Shown here piece by piece: positions 32,484 to 41,073 of a stretch of 45,894 nt of DNA. The first letter of the stretch is position 1; each line of letters opens with the position of its first letter. Source of the DNA: an uncultured Clostridia bacterium (GTDB lineage: Bacteria; Bacillota; Clostridia; Oscillospirales; Acutalibacteraceae); contig CALCHE010000146.1 of assembly GCA_937901145.1 (NCBI GenBank), positions 1 through 45,894 on the forward strand, written 5' to 3'. The position numbers and the translations under genes were made by a program. The notes beneath the pieces were generated by a model. It had not been told where the DNA came from and made no database searches. It worked only from the letters and a program-made list of their open reading frames with translations.

Positions 32484-33185
32484 ATGAAATATACAGTATT
32501 GATAGCAGATGACGAGCCTGACATTATTGATATGCTTTCTTTATATATGGATAAGAACAGTTTCACAATACTTGAGGCAGACAATGGCCGATCTGCGTTG
32601 GAAATCTTACGAGAAAAAAATGTTGATATTGCATTGATTGATATCATGATGCCTGAAATGAACGGATATGATTTTGTAAGAAACGCAAGAAAAACACACA
32701 ACATACCAATTATTATGTTGTCTGCAAAGAATGAGGATACAGATAAAGTTATGGGCCTGAATATCGGAGCAGATGCGTATATTACAAAACCTTTTAATCC
32801 ATTCGAGGTTGTCGCCTATATTAAAGCAATGCTTCGCAGATATTATGAACTCGGCTCGGGAGAAAAAATATCAGAAGAACCCAGCGTATTGGAAAACGGA
32901 GAATTATCTTTAAATTTACAGTCTTTCACATTCAGCAAAAACGGATGCATTCTTCCTCTTACCTCTACAGAAATAAAAATAATGTTAAAGTTTATGAATT
33001 CTCCTGGCAGAGTGTTTACAAAAGCTCAGCTTTATGAATATATCAGCAAGGATTTTTATGAAAATGATGAAAGTACGGTTATGGTGCATATATCAAACAT
33101 CAGAGCTAAAATAGAAGACAATCCGTCTAATCCGAAATATATAAAAACAATCAGAGGGCTGGGATACAAGCTTGAAAAAGAATAG
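32484..33185 (+). CDS. OmpR-family response regulator, VanR-like
   Basis: The start at 32484 (MKYTVLIADDEPD) follows TTAGGAG. The 233-residue protein has a receiver domain with phospho-acceptor Asp53 (LIDIMMPEMNG) and ITKPFNP, plus a winged helix (MVHISNIRAKIEDNPSNPKY, IRGLGYKLEKE). The kinase start overlaps its last codons. Location immediately before the surface-modification operon suggests that it controls that operon (inference). Confidence 0.92.
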   Translation: MKYTVLIADDEPDIIDMLSLYMDKNSFTILEADNGRSALEILREKNVDIALIDIMMPEMNGYDFVRNARKTHNIPIIMLSAKNEDTDKVMGLNIGADAYITKPFNPFEVVAYIKAMLRRYYELGSGEKISEEPSVLENGELSLNLQSFTFSKNGCILPLTSTEIKIMLKFMNSPGRVFTKAQLYEYISKDFYENDESTVMVHISNIRAKIEDNPSNPKYIKTIRGLGYKLEKE

Positions 33186-34746
33186 TTTAAGGTTTTACAG
33201 AAAAAACAGTTTAATTCCGATGTGTATTTACTACTTTATAATTTATTCTCTTGTTATACTATTTTTGTACAGTAAAATTCAATATACAATTGACATAAGA
33301 ATGATGACAGCTTTTCCTTCAATGGGAAATTTTTTGGAATATGATTACGAGCTGATTAAAGAGAATTACAGTGCTATTCCAAAAAAAGAGTTCCCAAACT
33401 GTAGCTACATTGTCTTTGATGAAACCGGAAAAGTTGTATATGCAAGCAATCTTGCCATAAAAGACAAAATTACAGCTGATGATCTTTTAATCTTAAGTGA
33501 TTATGAGAACAATAATTTTTATTCTGTTTACAAGAATTATGATGCTGACGGGAACGTGTTTTACAGGATAACTTATAATGAATACAATTCAGAAACAGGA
33601 CTTACAACTTTTATCGGTGATTGCATAGTTGATAGTAAGTTAAATGTTATTGACGGCATTTTATTTGATAAAAAAAACAAATTGACAGAAAAAGAGTTTC
33701 TGTATATTCAGGGACTTTACAATGAGGAAAATTCAATATCAAAATATTCTTATACTACGAATGAAAATGAGTTAAGAACCGTTGTTTTTACGGCACCGAA
33801 ATACAGCGAAAAATCGTACAACAAATTAATTAAATCAAATCGAATTCTTTGGTTTACACTTGTACCAGTTATTATCATTGCAACTTTGTTGTTTTCAGTT
33901 ATTCTCAGCGTGAAAATCAGAAAGAACACACGCTCTATAAATAAAATGTTGCGTTCATACAGGGGAATGACAAATTTTGAAATAAATAAAAATGATGTTT
34001 TATTTGAATTCAGAGAAACGGTAGAAACTTTGGATATATTGCTGAACAAACTGGACGATGCAAATAATGAAAAAAAACGGATTCTTGCAGATATTTCACA
34101 TGATTTGAAAACACCGCTTACCGTAATAGACGGATATGCAAAAGCCTTTGAAAATGGATTGATTCCCGAAGGTGAAGAAAAGAAATATATAAGTTTGATT
34201 GCCACAAAAATACATACGGCACATTCTTTGTTTGAAAAGCTATGTGACTACACCCGAATGGAGCATCCTGATTACAAAGCTTGTTTTGAAAAGACTGATA
34301 TCTGCGAATTTACAAAAATGTTTTTTGCTGAAAGATATAATGAAATTGAAACATCACATTTTGAGCTTTCTGTATCAATTCCTGAGGATAAAATATATGT
34401 TCTACTGGATAAACAGCTTTTCACGCGTTGCCTGGAAAATTTATTAAACAACGCTATCCGCTATAATTCTGCCGGAACAACAATTTTTGTAATAGTGAAA
34501 AAGTTTAATGATAGAGTTTGCATATCGTTGTGCGATAATGGTGTAGGTATAAGAAAAGAAATTGCAGAAAGTATTTTTGAACCCTTTGTGACAGGAAATA
34601 TCGCGAGAACCTCAGGTGAAAGCACGGGGCTCGGCTTGTCGATAGTTAAGAAAATAATAGAAACACATAATGGTACAATTTGTTTCAAAACAAAACCGGA
34701 AACTAATTACTCAACAGAATTCGTTATACAATTGAATATTCTTTAA
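33172..34746 (+). CDS. Sensor histidine kinase, VanS-like
   Basis: This 524-residue kinase uses a TTG start at 33172, overlapping the regulator by 14 nt. Two membrane helices (about 17-35 and 223-246) flank a roughly 185-residue extracellular sensor. Then come a linker, HisKA with phospho-His310 (ADISHDLKTPLTVIDG) and HATPase (NLLNNAIRYN, DNGVGI, STGLGLSIVKKI). It pairs with the preceding regulator. Cell-envelope signals or cationic peptides are plausible inputs, given the neighbours, but unproven. Confidence 0.9.
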   Translation: MKKNSLRFYRKNSLIPMCIYYFIIYSLVILFLYSKIQYTIDIRMMTAFPSMGNFLEYDYELIKENYSAIPKKEFPNCSYIVFDETGKVVYASNLAIKDKITADDLLILSDYENNNFYSVYKNYDADGNVFYRITYNEYNSETGLTTFIGDCIVDSKLNVIDGILFDKKNKLTEKEFLYIQGLYNEENSISKYSYTTNENELRTVVFTAPKYSEKSYNKLIKSNRILWFTLVPVIIIATLLFSVILSVKIRKNTRSINKMLRSYRGMTNFEINKNDVLFEFRETVETLDILLNKLDDANNEKKRILADISHDLKTPLTVIDGYAKAFENGLIPEGEEKKYISLIATKIHTAHSLFEKLCDYTRMEHPDYKACFEKTDICEFTKMFFAERYNEIETSHFELSVSIPEDKIYVLLDKQLFTRCLENLLNNAIRYNSAGTTIFVIVKKFNDRVCISLCDNGVGIRKEIAESIFEPFVTGNIARTSGESTGLGLSIVKKIIETHNGTICFKTKPETNYSTEFVIQLNIL

Positions 34747-34781
34747 AAAACGTCCCGAAAAAATGTTTCGGGACGTTTTTT
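34744..34781 (+). terminator. Terminator after the two-component genes
   Basis: ACGTCCCGAAA / TTTCGGGACGT, a strong GC-centred stem, is followed by TTTTT. It separates regulatory genes from the next operon. Confidence 0.88.
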
Positions 34782-34831
34782 AAAGAAATCTTTAGCTTTT
34801 CTTTGTTAAATATGAAGAATTATGTAATATC

Positions 34832-34860
34832 TTGTTTATGTAATTATTTTATTATATGAT
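34832..34860 (+). promoter_or_regulatory. Putative promoter of the Dlt-like operon, with direct repeats
   Basis: TTGTTT (34832-34837), a 17-nt spacer and TATGAT (34855-34860). The direct repeat TATGTAAT occurs at 34821 and 34837, with a partial TATGAAG at 34811. These overlap the -35 and could be the response regulator binding sites. Confidence 0.5.
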
Positions 34861-34886
34861 AAATTACGATTATAGGTGAGACATTA

Positions 34887-35471
34887 TTGAATGACAAAAT
34901 ATTTGAATTGGTAAAAAAAATATCAACAGTGCTCCTGCTGATAATATGCGGGGTTTGTTGTGTTGTATTATTTATTGCATACCGCGAAGGTAAATTTGAT
35001 TCCGCGGAATCTCTTCAGCTTTATATTTCAGAATTTGGTGTTTTGGCGCCTGTTGCATTGACGGTTATTCAAACTGTACAGGTAATATTTCCTGTCTTGC
35101 CTGGATTCCTGGGGTTGACAGCCGGAACAATACTATTTGGTGCAACCGGGGGCTTCTGGTGCAACTATATCGGTATGTCGTTGGGTTCACTGATTGCATT
35201 CCTTCTTGCAAGAATTTGCGGACAAGCTTTAGTGGATAAATTATTCAAAAACCAAAAGCATAGAAAATGGGCAGAAAAAATGTCGGAAAGTAAATTTTAT
35301 TCATGGTTTCTTTTTATAGGAATATTATTGCCGTTATTTCCCGATGATTTCTTCTGTTATTTCACCGGACTTACAAAAATGAGTTTTAAAAAATTTACTC
35401 TGATTATAGTTCTCGGAAAACCTTGGTATATTCTCGCTTTTGTATATTTAGTATCAAAAGCAATCATATAA
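34887..35471 (+). CDS. VTT-domain membrane protein (TVP38/TMEM64, DedA-related)
   Basis: This 194-residue protein has an N-terminal helix (LLLIICGVCCVVLFIAY) and the VTT core: PVLPGFLGLTAGTILFGATG and GSLIAFLLARICG, with a later reentrant LPLFPDDFFCYFTGL. The related DedA proteins take part in lipid scrambling and undecaprenyl phosphate recycling, so a role in supplying a lipid carrier or surface acceptor is reasonable (inference). TTG at 34887 is used as start behind TAGGTGAG. It is the first gene of the operon; the ligase starts 19 nt later. Confidence 0.8.
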   Translation: MNDKIFELVKKISTVLLLIICGVCCVVLFIAYREGKFDSAESLQLYISEFGVLAPVALTVIQTVQVIFPVLPGFLGLTAGTILFGATGGFWCNYIGMSLGSLIAFLLARICGQALVDKLFKNQKHRKWAEKMSESKFYSWFLFIGILLPLFPDDFFCYFTGLTKMSFKKFTLIIVLGKPWYILAFVYLVSKAII

Positions 35472-35490
35472 ATGAACGGAGGAATACTTT

Positions 35491-36993
35491 TTGAGTATAA
35501 ATATACTTGAGTATCTTGAACGCAATGCTAAACAATTTCCGGATACAGTTGCTGTTATTGATGAGGAAAAATCATATACATACAAAGAATTGATGAATAT
35601 TTCCCGATGTATAGGAACCGGAATTGCTTGTAAAACTAATATCAGAAAGCCTGTTGCGGTTCTGATGGAAAAGGGATCAGATACACTGTGTACATTTATG
35701 GGCATAGTTTATGCGGGTTGCTTCTATGTATTGCTAAATCCCGAATTGCCTGAAAACAGATTAAAGCAGATAGTTTCCGTTTTACAACCGGAATTAATTA
35801 TTACGGATTCTATTCATCAGGAATTGGCAACAATGCTTGTTCCGGCAGAGCATATTGCTTTGAAAGAAGAAATTATAAACACAAGCTTTGATGAAAATCT
35901 GCTCAGAAAAATAAGAAACAAAGTAATAGATACAGATCCGTTGTATGCAAATTTTACATCAGGCTCTACAGGTGTTCCCAAAGGCGTTGTTATAAGCCAT
36001 AGAAGTGTTATAGACTTTATTGAGATTTTTGTGCCTTTATTTTCAATTTGTCAAAATGATATAATCGGAAATCAGGCTCCTTTTGATTTTGATGTGTCTG
36101 TAAAGGATATATATTCTGCTTTAAAAACAGGAGCAACTCTTGTTATAATTCCGAAACGCCTGTTTTCACAACCTGTAAATTTGCTTGATTATATATGCGA
36201 ACACAAAATAACTACTATGATATGGGCTGTTTCAGCACTTTGCCTCATCAGCACTTGTCACGGTCTTGATTACCGTACACCATCCACGGTCAAACGAGTC
36301 TTGTTCAGCGGAGAGGTTATGCCGTACAAGCATCTTAAATCCTGGATGGAGCATCTGCCGAGTGCAGATTTTGTTAATCTTTACGGTCCCACTGAAATTA
36401 CCTGCAACTGTACATATCATAAAATCAGTCGAACTCGTGATTATTCCGATAGTGTACCTATAGGAAAATCCTTTCCGAATGAACACGTTTTTTTATTAGA
36501 TGATAACGACAATGAAATAACAACCCCAGGAAAAAGGGGTGAGATTTGTGTTCGGGGAACAGCTCTTGCTCTGGGATATTTCAGGGACAAGATGCAGACA
36601 GAAAAAGCTTTTACTTTAAATCCGCTTAATAAATGGTATCCTGAATATATTTATCGAACCGGTGATTTAGCTGTATATACAGATGACGAAGAACTGCTTT
36701 TTTGTGGTCGAAAAGATTTTCAGATAAAATATATGGGACATCGCATTGAGCTTGAAGAAGTTGAACGTGAAATTTCATGCGTTCCCCAGATTGAAAGATG
36801 CTGTGTGCTTTTTAAGGAATCAAAACAAAGGCTTTATTGCTTTTATACGGGTGATATTGACAGAAAAGAACTTTGCGGCATTCTTAAAGAAAGACTTCCT
36901 TTGTATATGATTCCGGGTGTTATTAAGCAGGTTGATAATTTTCCGCTTACAAAAAACGGAAAAATTGACAGAAAAAAACTATTGGAGGGCTGA
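35491..36993 (+). CDS. DltA-like amino-acid adenylating enzyme
   Basis: This 500-residue AMP-forming ligase has A3 FTSGSTGVPKGVVISHRS (155-172), the amine-binding Asp region FDFDVSVKDIY (198-208), YGPTE (298-302), YRTGD (388-392), GRKDFQIKYMGHRIE (406-420) and catalytic Lys491 in LTKNGKIDRKKL. Length and FDFDVSVKDIY match DltA, which loads D-Ala on DltC. The FCGEVLP-type motif, whose Cys helps D-Ala selectivity in Bacillus DltA, reads FSGEVMP (272-278). TTG start behind GGAGG. With the decarboxylase one base downstream, the amino acid may differ from D-Ala. Confidence 0.85.
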   Translation: MSINILEYLERNAKQFPDTVAVIDEEKSYTYKELMNISRCIGTGIACKTNIRKPVAVLMEKGSDTLCTFMGIVYAGCFYVLLNPELPENRLKQIVSVLQPELIITDSIHQELATMLVPAEHIALKEEIINTSFDENLLRKIRNKVIDTDPLYANFTSGSTGVPKGVVISHRSVIDFIEIFVPLFSICQNDIIGNQAPFDFDVSVKDIYSALKTGATLVIIPKRLFSQPVNLLDYICEHKITTMIWAVSALCLISTCHGLDYRTPSTVKRVLFSGEVMPYKHLKSWMEHLPSADFVNLYGPTEITCNCTYHKISRTRDYSDSVPIGKSFPNEHVFLLDDNDNEITTPGKRGEICVRGTALALGYFRDKMQTEKAFTLNPLNKWYPEYIYRTGDLAVYTDDEELLFCGRKDFQIKYMGHRIELEEVEREISCVPQIERCCVLFKESKQRLYCFYTGDIDRKELCGILKERLPLYMIPGVIKQVDNFPLTKNGKIDRKKLLEG

Positions 36994-36994
36994 A

Positions 36995-38176
36995 ATGACA
37001 GAAAAGAATATAAAAAAATTGTTGTGTAATCACAAGACTCCGGTTTATGTGTTTGACACGTGTGAATTGAAACAACGAATAAACTTCCTGAAGAATAATC
37101 TGCCGGAATCAGTCAGTATGTGTTATGCGATAAAAGCAAATACATTTATAGCGGAAGAGGTATGCAAAGCTGTTGATTACCTTGAAATATGCTCGCCGGG
37201 AGAATATCAGATCTGCAAAACAGCAGGATTACCCCATTCTAAATTTGTCGTATCAGGTGTTAATAAAACAGAGGATTTCATACGAACTGTCGTATTTGAA
37301 AAGGAACCGGTAGGGTGCATTACCGTAGAATCTGTGCAACAATTTGAATTTATAAAAAAAGCAGCAGAGGCTGCAGGTAAAAAAACGAAAATCCTGCTCA
37401 GATTAAGCAGCGGTAATCAGTTCGGACTGGACAAGGATGAAATTATTAAGCTTATAGCAAATAACAAGGATAATGAGCAACTTGATTTTGAAGGTATACA
37501 ATTTTTCAGCGGAACACAGAAGTTTTCACTGAAAAAAATCAAAAGAGAGTTAAATTATCTTGATGATTTTATTGAAGAACTATATTCTCGTTTTTCTGTA
37601 ATCCCCAAGAAGCTTGAATATGGTCCGGGCTTTCCGGTTGCCTATTTTGACGGTGAAAACTTTGATGAGGAAGAATACCTTAAAGAGTTTTCACTGATTT
37701 TAGGAGACATGAGATTTAAAGGTCCTGTTGTGTTAGAGTTGGGCAGAAGCATAGCGGCATCCTGCGGAACTTATCTGACAACGGTGGAGGATGTAAAACA
37801 AACCAACGGTGAACTGTATGCGATTGTTGATGGCGGAATACATCAGCTTGTTTATTACGGACAGTCAATGGCAATGAAACAACCAAAAATTAGATTAATT
37901 TCAGATTTCAAAGACGGAGAGTTGAAATATTGGAATATATGCGGATCGCTTTGTACAATCAATGATATTTTAGTCAAACGCTTTCCTGCGTATGAACTGC
38001 ACATAGGAGATGTGCTTGCTTTTGAAAAAGCAGGAGCTTATTGTGTGACAGAAGGAATATCATTGTTTTTAAGCCGAGATTTGCCTTCGGTCGTTCAGAT
38101 GAACGAAAACGGTGAGTTTATAAAAATAAGAGAACAAATAAATACGGGGGAATTTAATACCCGTAATAAAACATAA
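36995..38176 (+). CDS. PLP-dependent decarboxylase, LysA/ODC fold (type III)
   Basis: The start at 36995 follows TTGGAGGGC and sits one base after the ligase stop. The 393-residue protein has Schiff-base Lys47 (YAIKANT), GIQFFSGTQ (168-176), the phosphate-binding YGPGFP (209-214), ELGRSIAASCGTY (248-260), catalytic Cys320 in CGSLCTIND and KAGAY (345-349). It lacks the LysA HIGSQ histidine and the SNYN substrate helix; instead it has GISLFLSRDLP. It resembles decarboxylases of biosynthetic clusters such as BtrK, which acts on a carrier-bound amino acid, more than housekeeping DAP decarboxylase. The substrate is unknown. Confidence 0.82.
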   Translation: MTEKNIKKLLCNHKTPVYVFDTCELKQRINFLKNNLPESVSMCYAIKANTFIAEEVCKAVDYLEICSPGEYQICKTAGLPHSKFVVSGVNKTEDFIRTVVFEKEPVGCITVESVQQFEFIKKAAEAAGKKTKILLRLSSGNQFGLDKDEIIKLIANNKDNEQLDFEGIQFFSGTQKFSLKKIKRELNYLDDFIEELYSRFSVIPKKLEYGPGFPVAYFDGENFDEEEYLKEFSLILGDMRFKGPVVLELGRSIAASCGTYLTTVEDVKQTNGELYAIVDGGIHQLVYYGQSMAMKQPKIRLISDFKDGELKYWNICGSLCTINDILVKRFPAYELHIGDVLAFEKAGAYCVTEGISLFLSRDLPSVVQMNENGEFIKIREQINTGEFNTRNKT

Positions 38177-38191
38177 AAAGGTGGATGTAAT

Positions 38192-38425
38192 ATGGATAAA
38201 AGATTGATAGAGATATTGGAAGAAATCAAGCCTGACGTGGATTTCGAAGAATGCACAACACTGATTGACGAACATTATCTTGATTCGTTATCACTTGTCG
38301 CTTTAATTGCTGAATTAGAAGAAGAATATGACATTACAATTCCCACAGTGGATGTAGTTCCTGATAACTTTAATTCTGCGGAAAATATGTGGCTTATGAT
38401 TCTGAGATTACAAGAGGATTATTAA
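38192..38425 (+). CDS. DltC-like acyl/aminoacyl carrier protein
   Basis: This 77-residue four-helix carrier has the phosphopantetheine site Ser32 in HYLDSLSLVALIAELEEEYD and a C-terminal pattern (ITIP...DNFNSAENMW) close to DltC. It carries the activated group as a thioester from the ligase to the membrane transferase. A 4'-phosphopantetheinyl transferase must come from elsewhere. AAGGTGG precedes ATG 38192. The stop is two bases before the MBOAT start. Confidence 0.88.
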   Translation: MDKRLIEILEEIKPDVDFEECTTLIDEHYLDSLSLVALIAELEEEYDITIPTVDVVPDNFNSAENMWLMILRLQEDY

Positions 38426-38427
38426 AA

Positions 38428-40026
38428 ATGATTTCGTTTTCCACATATTTCTCTCCCGTTTTTTTTATATTGTTGTGTGTACTGGTTATAATTTATAATT
38501 GTGTGTCCGTAAGGCTTCGACGCTGGGTCATGCTTATTTTCAGTTACATAGTTTTTTATGCAATAAGCGGCAAACTGGTTTTATATTTGATTTTTTCTAC
38601 ACTCTCAGTACATCATATCGGACTTTGGATAGCCTCGGTGCAGAATGAAGCTTACGAGCAATTAAAGAGTGTTGAAAAAGAAAACAAAAAAAATATTAAG
38701 GATAAATACAAGAATAAGCAGCTGGGAATAATGGCGTTTGCCGTAATTTTACATGTCGGCATACTGGCTGTTTTAAAATACACCCCATTCGCAGTTAATA
38801 ATATCAATAATATTTTCAACCTTTTCGGTTCATCCTTTTCAATCGAGGCTCCGAACTTCCTTGTGCCTATAGGCATTTCATTTTATACGCTTCAAGCTAT
38901 ATCATATCTTTTTGATGTGTACAGAAAAAAGATTCCTGCAGACAAAAACATTATGCGTTTAGCAATGTTTATGAGTTTTTTTCCTCAGATAATGGAGGGA
39001 CCTATTTGCAGATACACAGAGACTGCGGAAAGCCTTTGGCAGGCTGACAGAACAAGTTATCGCAATCTGATTGCAGGCTTTCAACGCATTCTTTTCGGTG
39101 TGATGAAAAAGCTCGTTATAGCTGACAGACTGAATTTGCTGATTAAAAATGTTTTTCTAGAATACGAAAAATATGATGGTTTTGTTATAGCACTTTCCGC
39201 TGTTTTTTATACAATTCAGTTATATATGGATTTCTCCGGTACAATGGATGTTGTAATAGGATGTGCACAGATTTTCGGAGTAAATTTACCCGAGAACTTT
39301 AAAAGACCGTTTTTTTCAACAAGCATATCTGAGTTCTGGAAGCGTTGGCATATTACACTCGGTGCATGGTTTAAGGATTACATTTTTTTACCTGTTTCTA
39401 TGGCAACGCCTATGAAGAAACTGACTCTACGTGCCAGAAAAATTTTAGGTAATCGTTTTGGACCTCTGATTGCAGGGGGAATTTCATTATTCTGCGTTTG
39501 GTTGTGTAACGGAATCTGGCATGGAGCAGGCTGGAAGTATATTTTCTTTGGTATGTACCACTTTGCTTTAATTTTACTTGGAAGCATTATGGAACCATTT
39601 ACATTTAAAATCACACAAAAGCTTCATATCAATCGTGACCATTTGCTTTATCGCTGCATTCAAATTGTAAGAACCTGTATTTTGGTTTGTATCGGTGAAT
39701 TGTTCTTCCGTTCACACGGTCTTTGGGCAGGTCTCAAAATGTTCAGAAGAATTTTTACTGATTTTTCCTTATCTTCAATTAAGGATGGTTCATTATTTAC
39801 TTTTGGCATGGATAAACAGGATTTCTTCATTATCGGAATTGCAGTTTTGTTGATTTTTATAATAGGAATTCTTCAGGAAAAAGGAATCCATATAAGAAAT
39901 TCTATTTCAAAAAGACATATTACAGTGCAATTTGCAATTTGTTATGCATTGATAATGTTTATTATTATATTTGGTGCATACGGTCCGGGTTATGTTCCGT
40001 TAGATCCCATATATGCCGGTTTTTAG
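38428..40026 (+). CDS. MBOAT-family membrane O-acyltransferase (DltB/AlgI-like)
   Basis: The start at 38428 (MISFSTYFSPVFF) gives 532 residues with about ten membrane segments, FPQIMEGPICRY and the MBOAT catalytic His in NGIWHGAGWKY. At this length, with EGPICRY, it is closer to AlgI/PatA-type MBOATs than to short DltB. It would take the group from the carrier protein and pass it through the membrane to an extracellular acceptor. It is tightly packed between the carrier and SGNH genes. Confidence 0.88.
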   Translation: MISFSTYFSPVFFILLCVLVIIYNCVSVRLRRWVMLIFSYIVFYAISGKLVLYLIFSTLSVHHIGLWIASVQNEAYEQLKSVEKENKKNIKDKYKNKQLGIMAFAVILHVGILAVLKYTPFAVNNINNIFNLFGSSFSIEAPNFLVPIGISFYTLQAISYLFDVYRKKIPADKNIMRLAMFMSFFPQIMEGPICRYTETAESLWQADRTSYRNLIAGFQRILFGVMKKLVIADRLNLLIKNVFLEYEKYDGFVIALSAVFYTIQLYMDFSGTMDVVIGCAQIFGVNLPENFKRPFFSTSISEFWKRWHITLGAWFKDYIFLPVSMATPMKKLTLRARKILGNRFGPLIAGGISLFCVWLCNGIWHGAGWKYIFFGMYHFALILLGSIMEPFTFKITQKLHINRDHLLYRCIQIVRTCILVCIGELFFRSHGLWAGLKMFRRIFTDFSLSSIKDGSLFTFGMDKQDFFIIGIAVLLIFIIGILQEKGIHIRNSISKRHITVQFAICYALIMFIIIFGAYGPGYVPLDPIYAGF

Positions 40027-40037
40027 GAGGTTCGGTT

Positions 40038-40988
40038 ATGATATATATAAGACGTTTTTTTACCGGCAGTGTATTTATAGCAGGTCTCATCTGCCTGCTT
40101 TTAATAGCCTCAAGTGTTTTTGAACCAAAAAATAATATGAAAAACTTTGGCATGGAAGAAGTCACTGCCAATGGTATATTAGGAGAAAAAGACAACTCAA
40201 TAGATGTATTGGTTTTAGGTGATAGTGAAGCTTATTCGTCTATAATACCATTGAAATTATGGCAGGATACAGGCTACACAATGTATGTTTGTGGTTCAAG
40301 TGCACAGACATTGGATTATACTGATACGCTTTTAAAAAGGTGTTTTAATAACCAGTCTCCCAAAATTGTAATTCTTGAGACAAATGCTATTTACAGAAAA
40401 CAGTCAGCATTAAACATACTTGCATCAAAAATTTGCGAAAAATTTTCAATTTTTAATTATCACAATCGTTGGAAAAGTCTGAGCTTTAATGATTTTTATA
40501 AAGAAGTAGAGTATACTTGGACGGATGAGAATAAAGGATACAGATTAAGCAAAACAATTGCTGCTGCATCTGATACGGATTATATGAACCCAACAGACAA
40601 AGAAGCACCGATTCCGTCAGCAAATTTATTTTGTATACAGACTATGAAAGATTTTTGTGATGCAAATGGAGCAAAACTTGTTTTTGTAAGCACACCAAGC
40701 ACAAAGAACTGGAATATGGAACGACATAATGGGATTGCTGCATTGGCATTGAAACTAGGATGTGAATACATTGATATGAACTTGCTGAATGATGAAATCT
40801 CCATTGACTGGAACAATGATACAAGAGATAAAGGTGATCATTTGAATTATTTCGGAGCAAAAAAAGCAACTGCATATCTGTCGGAATATTTAAGAAAAAC
40901 AGAATTGTTAACAGATAAAACACATTTGCCTGAATATAAAAGTTGGAATGAAGCTTTAGAGAGATTTAAAAAAGCAGAAAAAAATTAG
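40038..40988 (+). CDS. SGNH-fold partner of the MBOAT (DltD/AlgJ-like)
   Basis: The start at 40038 (MIYIRRFFTG) follows TTAGGAGG; an upstream frame from 39939 overlaps the MBOAT gene and is rejected. The 316-residue protein has one N-terminal membrane anchor (about residues 10-26), the nucleophile block GDSEAYSS (61-68) and the C-terminal His motif DHLNYFGAKK (267-276). Such proteins act outside the membrane to complete transfer onto a polymer, or to hydrolyse it. It is the last gene of the core operon. Confidence 0.85.
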   Translation: MIYIRRFFTGSVFIAGLICLLLIASSVFEPKNNMKNFGMEEVTANGILGEKDNSIDVLVLGDSEAYSSIIPLKLWQDTGYTMYVCGSSAQTLDYTDTLLKRCFNNQSPKIVILETNAIYRKQSALNILASKICEKFSIFNYHNRWKSLSFNDFYKEVEYTWTDENKGYRLSKTIAAASDTDYMNPTDKEAPIPSANLFCIQTMKDFCDANGAKLVFVSTPSTKNWNMERHNGIAALALKLGCEYIDMNLLNDEISIDWNNDTRDKGDHLNYFGAKKATAYLSEYLRKTELLTDKTHLPEYKSWNEALERFKKAEKN

Positions 40989-41073
40989 TATTATAAAAAG
41001 CATAAAAGTTATACAAAAATAAGGTGTAGAATAAAAGCTTTTACCATTTCTCAAAGTAGGAGTAAGATGCAAA

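Noticed and set aside
31615..33185. Phage lysogeny module (Xre and MarR regulators)
   Set aside because: No integrase, phage structural or lysis genes accompany them; they sit with a two-component system and metabolic cargo.
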